Shown one piece after another: positions 21,244 through 31,071 of a DNA stretch of 64,000 nucleotides. The DNA is from Sneathiella sp. (GTDB taxonomy: Bacteria > Pseudomonadota > Alphaproteobacteria > Sneathiellales > Sneathiellaceae): the NCBI RefSeq assembly GCF_029233945.1, contig NZ_JARGOQ010000009.1, forward strand, positions 1-64,000, written 5' to 3'. The notes under the pieces are model-generated. The model was not told the origin of the DNA, made no database searches, and worked only from the letters and a program-made list of their open reading frames with translations. Both the position numbers and the translations under genes were made by a program. Position 1 is the first letter of the stretch. Every line of letters begins with the position of its first letter.

Positions 21244-21968
21244 GCGATCAGCCCCTTCTTGCAGTCAAAGACGTTCAAACCTTTTACGGAAAGATTCAGG
21301 CTCTCAAAGGTGTCACCATGGAGGTGAACGCTGGCGAAATCGTGACCCTCATTGGCGCGAACGGAGCCGGAAAATCCACCCTGATGATGACGGTTTGCGG
21401 GGATCCGCGCGCCGCCGCCGGGCAGATCATTTTTGATGGGCAGGACATCACTAAACTGCAGACCCACGAAATCACGCGTATGAATATCGCCCAATCGCCG
21501 GAGGGGCGGCGGATTTTTCCGCGCATGACGGTTTATGAAAATCTGATCATGGGAGCGACTACCTCGAACCCCGCCTACTTCGAGGAGGATCTGGCCCACG
21601 CGTTTTATCTGTTCCCAAGACTGAAAGAGCGGAAAGATCAGCGCGGCGGGACGCTTTCGGGCGGAGAGCAACAAATGCTGGCGATTGCCCGGGCGCTGAT
21701 GGCGCGGCCCCGGCTCCTGCTGCTAGACGAGCCGTCCCTCGGATTGGCGCCGCTCGTCGTGAAGCAGATTTTCGAAGCAATCAAGGAACTCAATGAAAAG
21801 GACGGATTGACCGTTTTTCTGGTAGAGCAGAACGCATATCATGCACTTAAACTGGCGGATCGTGGTTATGTCATGGTCAATGGCAGTATAACCTTGAGCG
21901 GAACCGGCAAGGAATTGCTGGCAAGCGAAGAGGTGCGTGCGGCTTATCTGGAAGGGGGGGCGCACTGA
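21240..21968 (+). CDS. livF: branched-chain amino acid ABC transporter ATP-binding protein
   Basis: Walker A GANGAGKST, LSGGEQQMLAIARALMARPRLLLLDEPSLGLAP. Confidence 0.95.
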   Translation: MSDQPLLAVKDVQTFYGKIQALKGVTMEVNAGEIVTLIGANGAGKSTLMMTVCGDPRAAAGQIIFDGQDITKLQTHEITRMNIAQSPEGRRIFPRMTVYENLIMGATTSNPAYFEEDLAHAFYLFPRLKERKDQRGGTLSGGEQQMLAIARALMARPRLLLLDEPSLGLAPLVVKQIFEAIKELNEKDGLTVFLVEQNAYHALKLADRGYVMVNGSITLSGTGKELLASEEVRAAYLEGGAH

Positions 21969-22321
21969 TGGGAATTCTGTGGGAAAATAGCTTCGTAACC
22001 TTCCTCTTTGTCAATGTCATAATCGGGGGAGGCGCCGGATATCTCTCCGGGCGGGCGCTGGCATCAAATTGGCGCCCCATTTCGCATCTAATTTTCTTTA
22101 TGCTGTTGCTGGCGCTCGTTGTGAGGTTTTTTCATTTTGCTTTATTCGACGGGACATTGCTCTCCCTCCATTATTATGTCGTTGATGCTCTGGTATTGGT
22201 TGGCATTTCTCTATTGGGCTATCGTTTGACCCGTGTGCGGCAAATGGTGACGCAATATCGCTGGCTTTATGGACGGGACGGGCCTTTTTCCTGGCGCGAG
22301 AAAAAAGGCGCGGAGGACTGA
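21968..22321 (+). CDS. small membrane protein of the liv operon (DUF6867-like), function unknown
   Basis: ATGA-overlapped with livF. 117 aa with 3 hydrophobic segments and a charged C-terminus (RDGPFSWREKKGAED). Confidence 0.7.
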   Translation: MGILWENSFVTFLFVNVIIGGGAGYLSGRALASNWRPISHLIFFMLLLALVVRFFHFALFDGTLLSLHYYVVDALVLVGISLLGYRLTRVRQMVTQYRWLYGRDGPFSWREKKGAED

Positions 22322-22426
22322 TGCCTGTCACTCGAATTCGCTTTCAAATTGCTATAAAAGTTTGATATAATTGCGAAAAAGTAGCGTATCTATTAGAATT
22401 ACATTTTACCAACTGGGAGTACGAAG

Positions 22427-23530
22427 ATGAAAAAAATGTTACTTGCCATGTCGGCCATGTCGATGGGCGTGATGATCAGTTCAGGTGCTGCCTGGGCAGA
22501 CATTGCGATTGCAACGGCGGGCCCGATGACAGGACAGTATGCCAGTTTTGGCCAGCAGATGAAGGCTGGTGCGGAGCAGGCTGTCGCTGATATCAATGCG
22601 GCTGGCGGTGTGAATGGCGAAATGCTGACACTGGAGATTGGTGATGATGCCTGCGATCCGAAGCAGGCTGTCGCTGTCGCCAACCAGATGGTGTCAAAAG
22701 GCGTGGTCTTTATGGCCGGCCATTTCTGTTCCGGTTCTTCCATTCCGGCTTCCGCCGTGTATGAAGAAGAAGGGATCATCCAGATTTCACCCGCTTCCAC
22801 CAACCCGAAGCTGACCGATGAAGGCGGCCCGAACGTCTACCGCGTCTGCGGCCGTGATGATCAGCAGGGCAAGGTTGCCGGTGCCTATCTTGCCGATGAA
22901 TCAAAAGCAGGTAAGAAAATTGCTATTTTGCATGACAAGACGGCTTACGGTAAAGGCCTCGCCGATGAGACCAAAGCTTCTATGGAAGCTGATGGTGGCA
23001 AAGCAACCATGTATGAAGCCTATACCGCTGGCGAAAAAGACTATACGGCGCTTGTTTCCAAAATGAAGCAGGAGGGCATTGATATCGCCTATGTTGGCGG
23101 TTATCACACCGAAGCCGGACTGATTGTTCGCCAGATGCGGGATCAGGGCATGAGCACACAGCTCGTTTCCGGTGATGCTCTCGTGACCGATGAATATTGG
23201 TCAATCACGGGTGATGCCGGCGAAGGCACGCTGATGACCTTTTCTCCCGATCCTCGCAAAAACCCGGGGGTTACTGAACTGGTTGCCAAGTTCCGTGAAA
23301 AGGGCATCGAGCCTGAAGGTTATGTTCTCTACACCTACGCGGCCGTTCAGGCCTGGGCGGACGCAGCTAAAGCTGCGAAATCCGTCGATCTGGAGCCAGT
23401 TATGGATGCCCTGAACGAGGGCACGTTTGAAACGGTTCTTGGCTCTTTGTCTTTCGATGACAAGGGCGATGTAACCTTGCCGGGTTATGTTTGGTACGAA
23501 TGGAAAGATGGCAAATACGACTATAAATAA
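22427..23530 (+). CDS. livJ: branched-chain amino acid ABC transporter substrate-binding protein
   Basis: Signal peptide MKKMLLAMSAMSMGVMISSGAAWA; ADIAIATAGPMTGQYASFGQQMKAGAEQAVADINAAGGVNGE. Confidence 0.94.
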   Translation: MKKMLLAMSAMSMGVMISSGAAWADIAIATAGPMTGQYASFGQQMKAGAEQAVADINAAGGVNGEMLTLEIGDDACDPKQAVAVANQMVSKGVVFMAGHFCSGSSIPASAVYEEEGIIQISPASTNPKLTDEGGPNVYRVCGRDDQQGKVAGAYLADESKAGKKIAILHDKTAYGKGLADETKASMEADGGKATMYEAYTAGEKDYTALVSKMKQEGIDIAYVGGYHTEAGLIVRQMRDQGMSTQLVSGDALVTDEYWSITGDAGEGTLMTFSPDPRKNPGVTELVAKFREKGIEPEGYVLYTYAAVQAWADAAKAAKSVDLEPVMDALNEGTFETVLGSLSFDDKGDVTLPGYVWYEWKDGKYDYK

Positions 23531-23552
23531 GTCTATTTGACGTCAGAGAAAG

Positions 23553-23586
23553 ACCTCGGAAGTTTTGGCTTCCGAGGTTTTTTATT
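23553..23586 (+). terminator. intrinsic terminator after livJ
   Basis: 10-bp stem ACCTCGGAAG (23553-23562) / CTTCCGAGGT (23569-23578), 6-nt loop, then a T-tract. Confidence 0.9.
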
Positions 23587-23594
23587 GCGGTTTT

Positions 23595-24407
23595 TCACAG
23601 GAGATTTTCCAGATCAGGGCGGATTTTTTCATAGTTGCGTTTGATGAGTTGATAATCTGCCTCCTCTGTTGCAGCAAAGCCCGTTAACAGAAGCGCATCC
23701 TGCGTCACACAGGGTAGGGAGGCCATCGCTTCAACAACCGCGTGATGTATGCGGTCAACTTCGCTTTTTGACCGTCGCGCCGTTATCATAGGAAGGCCAG
23801 GCGTTGGGTGAGTGCGCGCGATGACTATCAGTTTATCCGTTGCCGTCTCAAACCGTTTCGCAAGCTCCCATGTCACGGCATCGATTGAGGCAATATCAAT
23901 CCGCCGTTCCGCCAAGTGCTTTATAACGGTTCGATGAGACATAAGCCTGCTATATTTGCGGATTTTTTGAAACGCAATTCCTTGCGTCATGAGATGATAG
24001 AAGAAGGCTGCAACACCGGACTGGGACAGCGGATCGTTATATCCGAAGTGTGCGGAATTTATATCCGAGAGGCTTTTTATGCCGCTGTCTCTATGAACGA
24101 CAATCACACTGAAGTAACTGCCAGCCCCGCAGTTAATATCATAGGCGGGCGTGCCGACAAGGGAGACAGTGCCCGATAGCTTTTCCACATAGGGTAGCCC
24201 GCAGGTTTGACCGAGTAGAAGGCCCGGGTCTCTCCAACATTCGAACGGATCGCCTGCCCGGGTGAGATGCTCTGGTGGATGAAATCCGGCAGCGCCGAGG
24301 CTTTCGCGAAGGGCCGACCAGAAGGCATCCGTTGTGCTCTGGATTTCAGGCCAGTCATACATGGGGAGAAGCGCCACAGAGGACGCTGTCGAGGATACCA
24401 TTATCAA
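23595..24407 (-). CDS. PhnD-like phosphate/phosphonate-type substrate-binding protein, no evident signal peptide
   Basis: ALLPMYDWPEIQSTTDAFWSALRESL; GYNDPLSQSGVAAFFYHL; IDIASIDAVTWELAKRF; TPGLPMITARR. Confidence 0.75.
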   Translation of the reverse strand: MIMVSSTASSVALLPMYDWPEIQSTTDAFWSALRESLGAAGFHPPEHLTRAGDPFECWRDPGLLLGQTCGLPYVEKLSGTVSLVGTPAYDINCGAGSYFSVIVVHRDSGIKSLSDINSAHFGYNDPLSQSGVAAFFYHLMTQGIAFQKIRKYSRLMSHRTVIKHLAERRIDIASIDAVTWELAKRFETATDKLIVIARTHPTPGLPMITARRSKSEVDRIHHAVVEAMASLPCVTQDALLLTGFAATEEADYQLIKRNYEKIRPDLENLL

Positions 24408-24410
24408 ATA

Positions 24411-25304
24411 TTAAACCGGGTCCAGGGGAAAGGCGACCGGTTCTTTTCGTCTAAAAATATAAGCGCGAATGACGTCGGTATAGCTTTTGTAAAAATAACC
24501 TTTGTTCATTTCGACGAAGCGCTCCTGGTGGAGTCGGAATAAACCCGGCAGCCGGTACCAAGCGACAGAGGGGTAGGCATGATGAACTGCATGAAGATTA
24601 TTGTTCAAAAACAAAAATCGCAGCGGTCCTTTATCATTAATTAGCACGGAACGCGCCCGCCGGTCAGGATGCGCCTGGTGCTCAAGAAATGTGCGGATCA
24701 TCAAAAGGGACATGGCAGAATAGGCAGCAATACAGTAGCCAAGAATGGAAATGTTGGAAAAATATCCAATGAAGATTAGAAGCAGGGCGCAAAGCATAAA
24801 ATGAAACGCCCAGTCGCCAAGCATTCGTCGGTTGCCATTTCGAATTTTCTGGATATCCGCTCGAACGAGGCTGGATACCCCAATTAAGGGGCCAATCAGC
24901 ATGCGACCGACAAGAATGTTGTTGGCATTCCAAATCAGCTTTTGAATTTTGCCGAACTTCGCCCAGTCATTCCGCGAGACATACCAGCTTTCCGGATCCT
25001 CGGTCGGGTCGGTAATTCTAGCCCGTTGATGATGGGTGAGATGAACCTCCTTGAAACGGGGATAGGGCATGAACAATCCGATGGGCAGATAGACAATCAG
25101 GTCGTTCAGGCGACGATCAACAAGAGGATGGCCGTGTATGCATTCATGCTGGAGTGAGGAGTGAAAAGTAATCACCGGAATTACCAGCAGCGTGACCAGC
25201 CATATGGGTAAAGAAATCGGCCCAAACAGGACGAACCCCCAAGTTCCGTAGCACAGAAAAATCAATGCAAGGGTTCTTATTTCTTGTCGTTCACGCAACA
25301 ACAC
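24411..25304 (-). CDS. membrane fatty acid desaturase
   Basis: His boxes HECIHGH, HLTHHQR, HAVHHAYPSVAWYRL with multiple TM segments. Confidence 0.9.
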   Translation of the reverse strand: MLLRERQEIRTLALIFLCYGTWGFVLFGPISLPIWLVTLLVIPVITFHSSLQHECIHGHPLVDRRLNDLIVYLPIGLFMPYPRFKEVHLTHHQRARITDPTEDPESWYVSRNDWAKFGKIQKLIWNANNILVGRMLIGPLIGVSSLVRADIQKIRNGNRRMLGDWAFHFMLCALLLIFIGYFSNISILGYCIAAYSAMSLLMIRTFLEHQAHPDRRARSVLINDKGPLRFLFLNNNLHAVHHAYPSVAWYRLPGLFRLHQERFVEMNKGYFYKSYTDVIRAYIFRRKEPVAFPLDPV

Positions 25305-25444
25305 AGTTCGCCTACTCCATAAGTTATTGTTAGATGAAGAGAATTATGAGCTATTAGACAGGGAATATACAATGTGACAGTTCGCTAATCTTTATGTTAA
25401 TATAAAACTTAAGTTCTATATTGTTACTTAAATAGGAATTTGGT

Positions 25445-26320
25445 GTGAAATCACTGCGTTTTGAGAAGGAAAATCCAGATAAGCGAGATGTTGCCGAAAT
25501 CTTTCGCGACCGAATGGCGCTGCTGCTGGCACGCAAGGGATTTAATCTTAGCCAGTTTGCGAACAGCGTCGGTATTGATAGATCAGCTCTCAGCCAGTTC
25601 CTTGCGCCGGGCTCCACGCGATTGCCGCGCGCTGAAACCCTGTGTGCTATCTCCCGCACTTATGGTGTCTCCGTTGATTGGCTGATGGGCCTGATCGCGA
25701 ATGATGAAATCGCCAGCGAGGCCGTTCCCATGATCGAGATAGAGCGGGTCACGGAAGCCTCGGCCAGTGTTAAACTCGCGAAATGGCATCGGGAGGCGAT
25801 GGGATATAAAATCCGTTATGTACCGAGTACATTGCCCGATCTCCTCCGGACAGAGGAAATCGGCGTCTATGAATTCGGTGACTTCACGACTACGGAGCGG
25901 GAAGCGAAAGAACGGCAAATGCAGGATCAATTGAGCTATTCCCGGCGTCCCGAAACGGATATGGAGGTTTGCATGCCGCTTCAGGCAATTGAACAGCTTG
26001 CAAAGGGGGAAGGGATATGGCGTCAGGTTCCGATTGCTATCCGTCGAGATCAGATGAAAAATATGATCCGCCTGACCGAGGAGCTCTACCCCACCTTTCG
26101 GTTGTTTTTGTTCGATGCACGGAAGATTTACTCCGCAGCCTATACCCTGTTCGGTCCGTTGCGCGCCGCCATCTATATCGGGAATATGTATCTTCTGGTA
26201 AATTCCGTCGAGCATATTCGCGCATTAACGGCGCATTTTGACGGACTAATACGGAGTGCGGAAGTCGGGCCGGATAAAGCGCCGGAGAGAATTTCTGAAT
26301 ATTTAGCGTCATTGAGCTAG
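25445..26320 (+). CDS. XRE-family HTH transcriptional regulator with C-terminal putative sensor region
   Basis: N-terminal HTH: LLARKGFNLSQFANSVGIDRSALSQFLAPGSTRLPRAETLCAISRTYGVSVDWLMG. Confidence 0.88.
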   Translation: MKSLRFEKENPDKRDVAEIFRDRMALLLARKGFNLSQFANSVGIDRSALSQFLAPGSTRLPRAETLCAISRTYGVSVDWLMGLIANDEIASEAVPMIEIERVTEASASVKLAKWHREAMGYKIRYVPSTLPDLLRTEEIGVYEFGDFTTTEREAKERQMQDQLSYSRRPETDMEVCMPLQAIEQLAKGEGIWRQVPIAIRRDQMKNMIRLTEELYPTFRLFLFDARKIYSAAYTLFGPLRAAIYIGNMYLLVNSVEHIRALTAHFDGLIRSAEVGPDKAPERISEYLASLS

Positions 26321-27357
26321 CCCAGTACCCAGAGGGAGCGGCGCGGCAGATGAACGGATACCGGTGATCCTTCCATCAAAGGCTCTGCGATATGCGGTGC
26401 CAGCAGGGCCTGAAACGTCACCGCGTCTTTACGCAACTCAAGGCGTGTCTGACTTCCCAGAAACTTCTTGGACATGAGCGTTGCCTGAAAGCTGTTCTCT
26501 GTGTTCCGGGCGGTCCCCAGGATGACATTTTCCGGCCGAAAGGTCAGAATTTTCCCCGCAATGGAAGCCTCCTCCGGAAGGGCAAGGCAACCCAGGGCAC
26601 ACTCGAAGTAACCGTCCGTACAGTTGCCCGGAATAAAGTTTTTCGCCCCAAAAAATTTTGCAACTTCCCGATCGGCCGGTTGATCATAGAGGGTGGCGGC
26701 CGGCGCATATTGCCGAAGCGTTCCTTCTAGGACGAGGGCGATCCTGCTGGAAAGGCTCACGGCTTCCTCCTGGTCATGGGTAACGAACAGCATGGTCGTT
26801 CCAAGTTTCTGATGGAGGGATATAAGAAGCTGCTGCATTTCCAGACGCAAATTTGCATCCAGATTTGAAAATGGTTCGTCCAGCAGCAGTATCTGTGGGC
26901 GAAGGACGAGCGCGCGGGCAAGGGCAACACGCTGTTGCTGTCCACCGGAAAGCTGGGAGGGTTTACGCTGCTCCATACCGGCCAACTGCACAAGCTCCAG
27001 CATTCTGCTAACAGCTTGGGTTATTTCCTTCCTTGTTCGATGTCGCATTTTAAGGCCAAACCCAACATTCTCCCCCGCCGTCATATAGGGGAAGAGGAGG
27101 TGGTTTTGAAACACCATAACCGCATCGCGCCGGTCGGGGGGCAGGCGCAAGATGGATTGACCGTCGAAGCGGATATTGCCCGATGTAGGCGCCAGAAGTC
27201 CGGCAATCATCTTGAGAATTGTTGATTTTCCGCAAGCGGACGGACCAAGCAGCGCCGTGAGGGAGCCGCTCTCTACCTGCAAGGAAACGTTTTTCACGGC
27301 GGGCATTGTTTCGCCGGGATAGAACTTGGTGAGGTTTTCGAGACTGACATTGGTCAT
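26317..27357 (-). CDS. ABC transporter ATP-binding protein (YnjD/PotA-like)
   Basis: Walker A GPSACGKST, LSGGQQQRVALARALVLRPQILLLDEPFSNLDANLR; C-terminal TOBE-like region. Confidence 0.92.
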   Translation of the reverse strand: MTNVSLENLTKFYPGETMPAVKNVSLQVESGSLTALLGPSACGKSTILKMIAGLLAPTSGNIRFDGQSILRLPPDRRDAVMVFQNHLLFPYMTAGENVGFGLKMRHRTRKEITQAVSRMLELVQLAGMEQRKPSQLSGGQQQRVALARALVLRPQILLLDEPFSNLDANLRLEMQQLLISLHQKLGTTMLFVTHDQEEAVSLSSRIALVLEGTLRQYAPAATLYDQPADREVAKFFGAKNFIPGNCTDGYFECALGCLALPEEASIAGKILTFRPENVILGTARNTENSFQATLMSKKFLGSQTRLELRKDAVTFQALLAPHIAEPLMEGSPVSVHLPRRSLWVLG

Positions 27358-28202
27358 ATCTGGCGCAGACTTTCTGCAGCGGTGTTGCGTCCGGTAAGAT
27401 GCCGCGCGCCGAGGAGGAGCAGAACAACGCCCGGCAGGATATAGATCATGCTGATGGCGCCGGTAATGTCATTTCGTCCAGCACTGGCAAAATTAAACAG
27501 AAGAAGGGGCAATGTCACAACCCGCCCGCCGCCAATCAGGAGGGTGAGGATATACTGGCTCCAGGAGACCAGAAAGGTGAATAATGACCCAATCAGCAGA
27601 CCGGGCAGGATGGCGGGCAGAGTGACATAGTAGAATGTCTGAAACGGGTCGGCGCCAAGGCTACGGGCCTGTGCCTCAATCTCCGGGTTGTAGTTTGCGA
27701 AGACGCCCGCCATGACCAGCACCATATAGGGCAATGTCGGGATGAGATGTACAATCAGAACACCCAGAAAGGAGCCGGCAAGCCCGAGATTGAGGAATAC
27801 CACATGAAGCCCGAGCGCAACGGCGATGCCCGGCACGATCGTGGGCGCGAGGATGAGAAGCTCGACTGCCGACTTTCCCCGGAATTGATAAAGTCCAAGT
27901 GCCCGGCCCGCAGGCAGACCGATGATCGCGGACAGAAGTGTTGCGCAAAGAGCAATCAATGTTGTCACGCCAAGGGCGGGAAGAACCTCCGATGTGCTTG
28001 AGAAGACATAGCGCCAGGCGCGAAGGCTGTAGGCGGATGGAGTGATATCCGGGAAGAACCAACTCCGGCTGATGGACCAGACGGCAAGCGGAATTAACGG
28101 GAGGATCAGCCAGCTGATCAGTAAAACAAGTGCAAACCACGTCGGCCCTGATAGCCCGTCGCGGGAAATTTCCGCCCGTATTCGTATCTCGACCATAGTC
28201 AT
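27354..28202 (-). CDS. ABC transporter permease
   Basis: BPD_transp-type protein: EAQARSLGADPFQTFYYVTLPAILPGLLIGSLFTFLVSW. Confidence 0.9.
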   Translation of the reverse strand: MTMVEIRIRAEISRDGLSGPTWFALVLLISWLILPLIPLAVWSISRSWFFPDITPSAYSLRAWRYVFSSTSEVLPALGVTTLIALCATLLSAIIGLPAGRALGLYQFRGKSAVELLILAPTIVPGIAVALGLHVVFLNLGLAGSFLGVLIVHLIPTLPYMVLVMAGVFANYNPEIEAQARSLGADPFQTFYYVTLPAILPGLLIGSLFTFLVSWSQYILTLLIGGGRVVTLPLLLFNFASAGRNDITGAISMIYILPGVVLLLLGARHLTGRNTAAESLRQI

Positions 28203-29089
28203 GTGCGGACATATCTCCGCGCCAGGCGGGCGTAGCCGACTATCATGACCGCGCTCAGGGCGGCGATAATCATGCCCATGGCAAGCGCCTCCGGCCGGGC
28301 GTTAAGATCTACATCGGTGAAAGACTGATATGCCAGAACGGGAAGGGCCGCCGGGTAGTTCTGTCCAAGCAACGCCGGGATTTCATAGGCACCGAAGGTG
28401 AAGGCGAACACGATCAATGCGGCAGCAAGAAGGCCGGGGGTAAGAAGCGGCAGCAGGACGTAGCGAAAGCTCTGCCAGCGACTCGCACCGAGGGAGCGGG
28501 CGGCGGTTTCATAGTCCTGCCCGAAGGTTTGCATGTTGGCTAGCAGGATCATCCCGATGAAGGGAACCTCTTTCCAGACATATTGAAGGATAATACCGAT
28601 GGCGAGCGGATCGTAAATGAGCGCCGGAAAGTCAGAAGGTCTCGCAATCAGCTCAAACTCATAGGCGAGACGGGCAAAAAAGCCGGACTGGGAGAAAAGA
28701 TACAGAATGCCGACCGCACCCACAAGATGGGGGACAGTGAGATTAATTTGAAAAAGGAAATTGATAACAGAGCGTCCGATAAAATGCCGACGAAGGATCA
28801 ATGCCGCGATGATGGCCAGCGCAGAGGCGATCACCGTGGAGGTGAAAGAGATATAAAAGGTCAGCAGGAAGGAAAGACAGAAACTCTCCGATGTCAGAAT
28901 ATTGCGATAGGCATCGAAGCTCAACTCCTCTCGTCCGAGCTGCGGCATATAGCCCAAACTACCGATCAGGCCGAGGAATAACCCACCCAGAAACAGCCCC
29001 ACGATGAGGAGGAGCGCGGGGGAGAGCAATAACGGAATTTTCCAGCGATCAAGCAAGCGTGGCCTCAAGAAGGGTTTGGAAGTCGGCAA
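28199..29089 (-). CDS. ABC transporter permease
   Basis: YETAARSLGASRWQSFRYVLLPLLTPGLLAAALIVFAFTFGAYEIPALLG. Confidence 0.9.
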   Translation of the reverse strand: MPTSKPFLRPRLLDRWKIPLLLSPALLLIVGLFLGGLFLGLIGSLGYMPQLGREELSFDAYRNILTSESFCLSFLLTFYISFTSTVIASALAIIAALILRRHFIGRSVINFLFQINLTVPHLVGAVGILYLFSQSGFFARLAYEFELIARPSDFPALIYDPLAIGIILQYVWKEVPFIGMILLANMQTFGQDYETAARSLGASRWQSFRYVLLPLLTPGLLAAALIVFAFTFGAYEIPALLGQNYPAALPVLAYQSFTDVDLNARPEALAMGMIIAALSAVMIVGYARLARRYVRT

Positions 29090-29112
29090 ATCTTACCTTA
29101 AGTGCCGCTGCG

Positions 29113-30405
29113 TCATTTGGCGACATTTTCCTGCCAGCCCTTTTCAATCGCGCTGATCCAGTCAGGATGCAGCTCCGGCAGAGCCTTCTTGGAGAGCGTC
29201 GCCGGATCGACAACGGCCGGGTGGCGCGGCAAGTCGGTAAAGCGCTGCTTTTCCTCCTCGGGGAGACGATTAATGTCAATCGCGGGTGCAGCGCCCCAGA
29301 CATCGGCCTTTGCTTTTTCACGCTGCGCATCCGCCGACAGGATAACATTGGCAGCCACCATCGCGGCGGCCTTATTGGGTGAGTTATAGGGAATGGCGAC
29401 ATAGTTGGTGTTACCAATGGTGCCGTCTTTCAGGCCATAGGACCGGGTCGTTTCCGGAAAGATGCCATTTTCGACATTGATCCCGAAAATTGCCGGATCA
29501 TAATCGAAATAGAGAGCAACTTCCCGGTTCGCGAAAAGCTGAGCCAAATTGGCGATGGCATTTGGATAGGTTTCCCCCTCCCGCCAGAGATAAGGTTTCA
29601 TCTCGTTGAGGATAGCCCAGGCCTTCGGTGCGATGGCGTCAAATTTTTTGGAATCGAAATCCCCGAGAAGGGCGTCCGGTCCGCCCGCCGCGTGATAAAA
29701 GACATGGCGGATGAAGACACTGCCATTGAAATCCGTTGCTGCCGGATAAGTGAACTCGCCCGGATTATCCTTCACCCAGTCAATGAGCTCCGCAATGCTT
29801 TTCGGCGGGTTTTCCGTGCGGGCACTGTCATAGGCAAAAGCGAACTGCGCCCGGTTCCACGGCACTTCGCATTCATCGACGGCAAGGCCGAAATCATTCG
29901 CGATGGACGGGTTCTGCCAGTTTACGAGTTTATTATTGGGAAGAAGAGAATGATACCCGCAGAAGAGTAAACCTCCCTGTTTCATCGTCCGGAAATTTCC
30001 GCCGTTAATCCAGATCAGGTCGACGGAACCCTTATCGTCGATGCCGGCCTGTTTCTCGCCAAGGACAATATTGACAGCCTCCGCCGTGTCATTGATACCG
30101 ATGCGCTTTAAGGTGATACCATAGCGTTCCGTCAACTCCCCACCGATATAGTCGGAAACATATTGATTGATATTGTCCGCGCCGCCCCACATGAACCAGT
30201 TGACCGTGCCTCCCTTCGCGGCGCTCATTACCTCTTCCCAGCTCTTATATTCTGTCTTGGTTTCCGCCTGGGCGGAAAAGGGAAAGGCAAGCGCGACATA
30301 GGTGATCAAGAGGCAAAGACCTTGCCAAACAGAAGAACTTATTGACGGGTAGCGAGACATATTTTCCGGTTCCGATAATTCTAGATGAGCACAGTAATGC
30401 ATCAT
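29113..30405 (-). CDS. ABC transporter substrate-binding protein, YnjB family
   Basis: SWEEVMSAAKGGTVNWFMWGGADNINQYVSDYIGGELTERYGITLKRIGINDTAEAVNIVLGEKQAG...GSVDLIWINGGNFRTMKQGGLLF. Start may be 30360. Confidence 0.85.
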   Translation of the reverse strand: MMHYCAHLELSEPENMSRYPSISSSVWQGLCLLITYVALAFPFSAQAETKTEYKSWEEVMSAAKGGTVNWFMWGGADNINQYVSDYIGGELTERYGITLKRIGINDTAEAVNIVLGEKQAGIDDKGSVDLIWINGGNFRTMKQGGLLFCGYHSLLPNNKLVNWQNPSIANDFGLAVDECEVPWNRAQFAFAYDSARTENPPKSIAELIDWVKDNPGEFTYPAATDFNGSVFIRHVFYHAAGGPDALLGDFDSKKFDAIAPKAWAILNEMKPYLWREGETYPNAIANLAQLFANREVALYFDYDPAIFGINVENGIFPETTRSYGLKDGTIGNTNYVAIPYNSPNKAAAMVAANVILSADAQREKAKADVWGAAPAIDINRLPEEEKQRFTDLPRHPAVVDPATLSKKALPELHPDWISAIEKGWQENVAK

Positions 30406-30576
30406 ATCCTACCCAAAAGCATTTGAGGCGTCCGCCAAATACTCGTCAATTCACTACAACTTTTCGAGATCACCCGATATCTGTCCGTTGGGCAGCATGG
30501 CAAAAATGCTAGGCGGGGAGCTGCTCCTTGGCATACAGTATGAAGTTGTGCTTACAGAGGATGTTAGGGATTAAGT

Positions 30577-31071
30577 ATGGTGATACCGCCCTTGGACCGG
30601 ACAGATTATCGTATTCTGCGGGAAATTCAGGCAAATGGCCGTATTTCAATGGTCGAGCTGTCCCGCCGCGTGAATCTCACCAAAACCCCCTGCGCCGAGC
30701 GGGTGAAGCGCTTGGAGAATACCGGAGTGATTAAAGGGTATTTCGCCGAACTGGAGCCGGATACAGTCGCTGCCGGTCATGTCGTCATGGTGCAGGTGCA
30801 GCTTTCCCGAACGACCGAGACGGAGCTTAGGGAATTTAATGAGGCCGTCCAACAGGTCCCGGAAATTCAGTCATGCATGATGATGGCAGGCGGATTTGAT
30901 TATCTTTTAAAGATACGCACCAGAGATATCGCCTCATACCGGGAGTTATTGGGAAAGGCCATTTCTCAACTGCCCCATGTTATGCAGACCCAAACCTATG
31001 TGGTGATGGAAGTGGTGAAGGATGAAGTAACCCTCTCAATGGCGGGAACTCCGGGAAAGCGCGGTAAATGA
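30577..31071 (+). CDS. Lrp/AsnC family transcriptional regulator
   Basis: LDRTDYRILREIQANGRISMVELSRRVNLTKTPCAERVKRLENTGVIKGYFAEL. Confidence 0.95.
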   Translation: MVIPPLDRTDYRILREIQANGRISMVELSRRVNLTKTPCAERVKRLENTGVIKGYFAELEPDTVAAGHVVMVQVQLSRTTETELREFNEAVQQVPEIQSCMMMAGGFDYLLKIRTRDIASYRELLGKAISQLPHVMQTQTYVVMEVVKDEVTLSMAGTPGKRGK

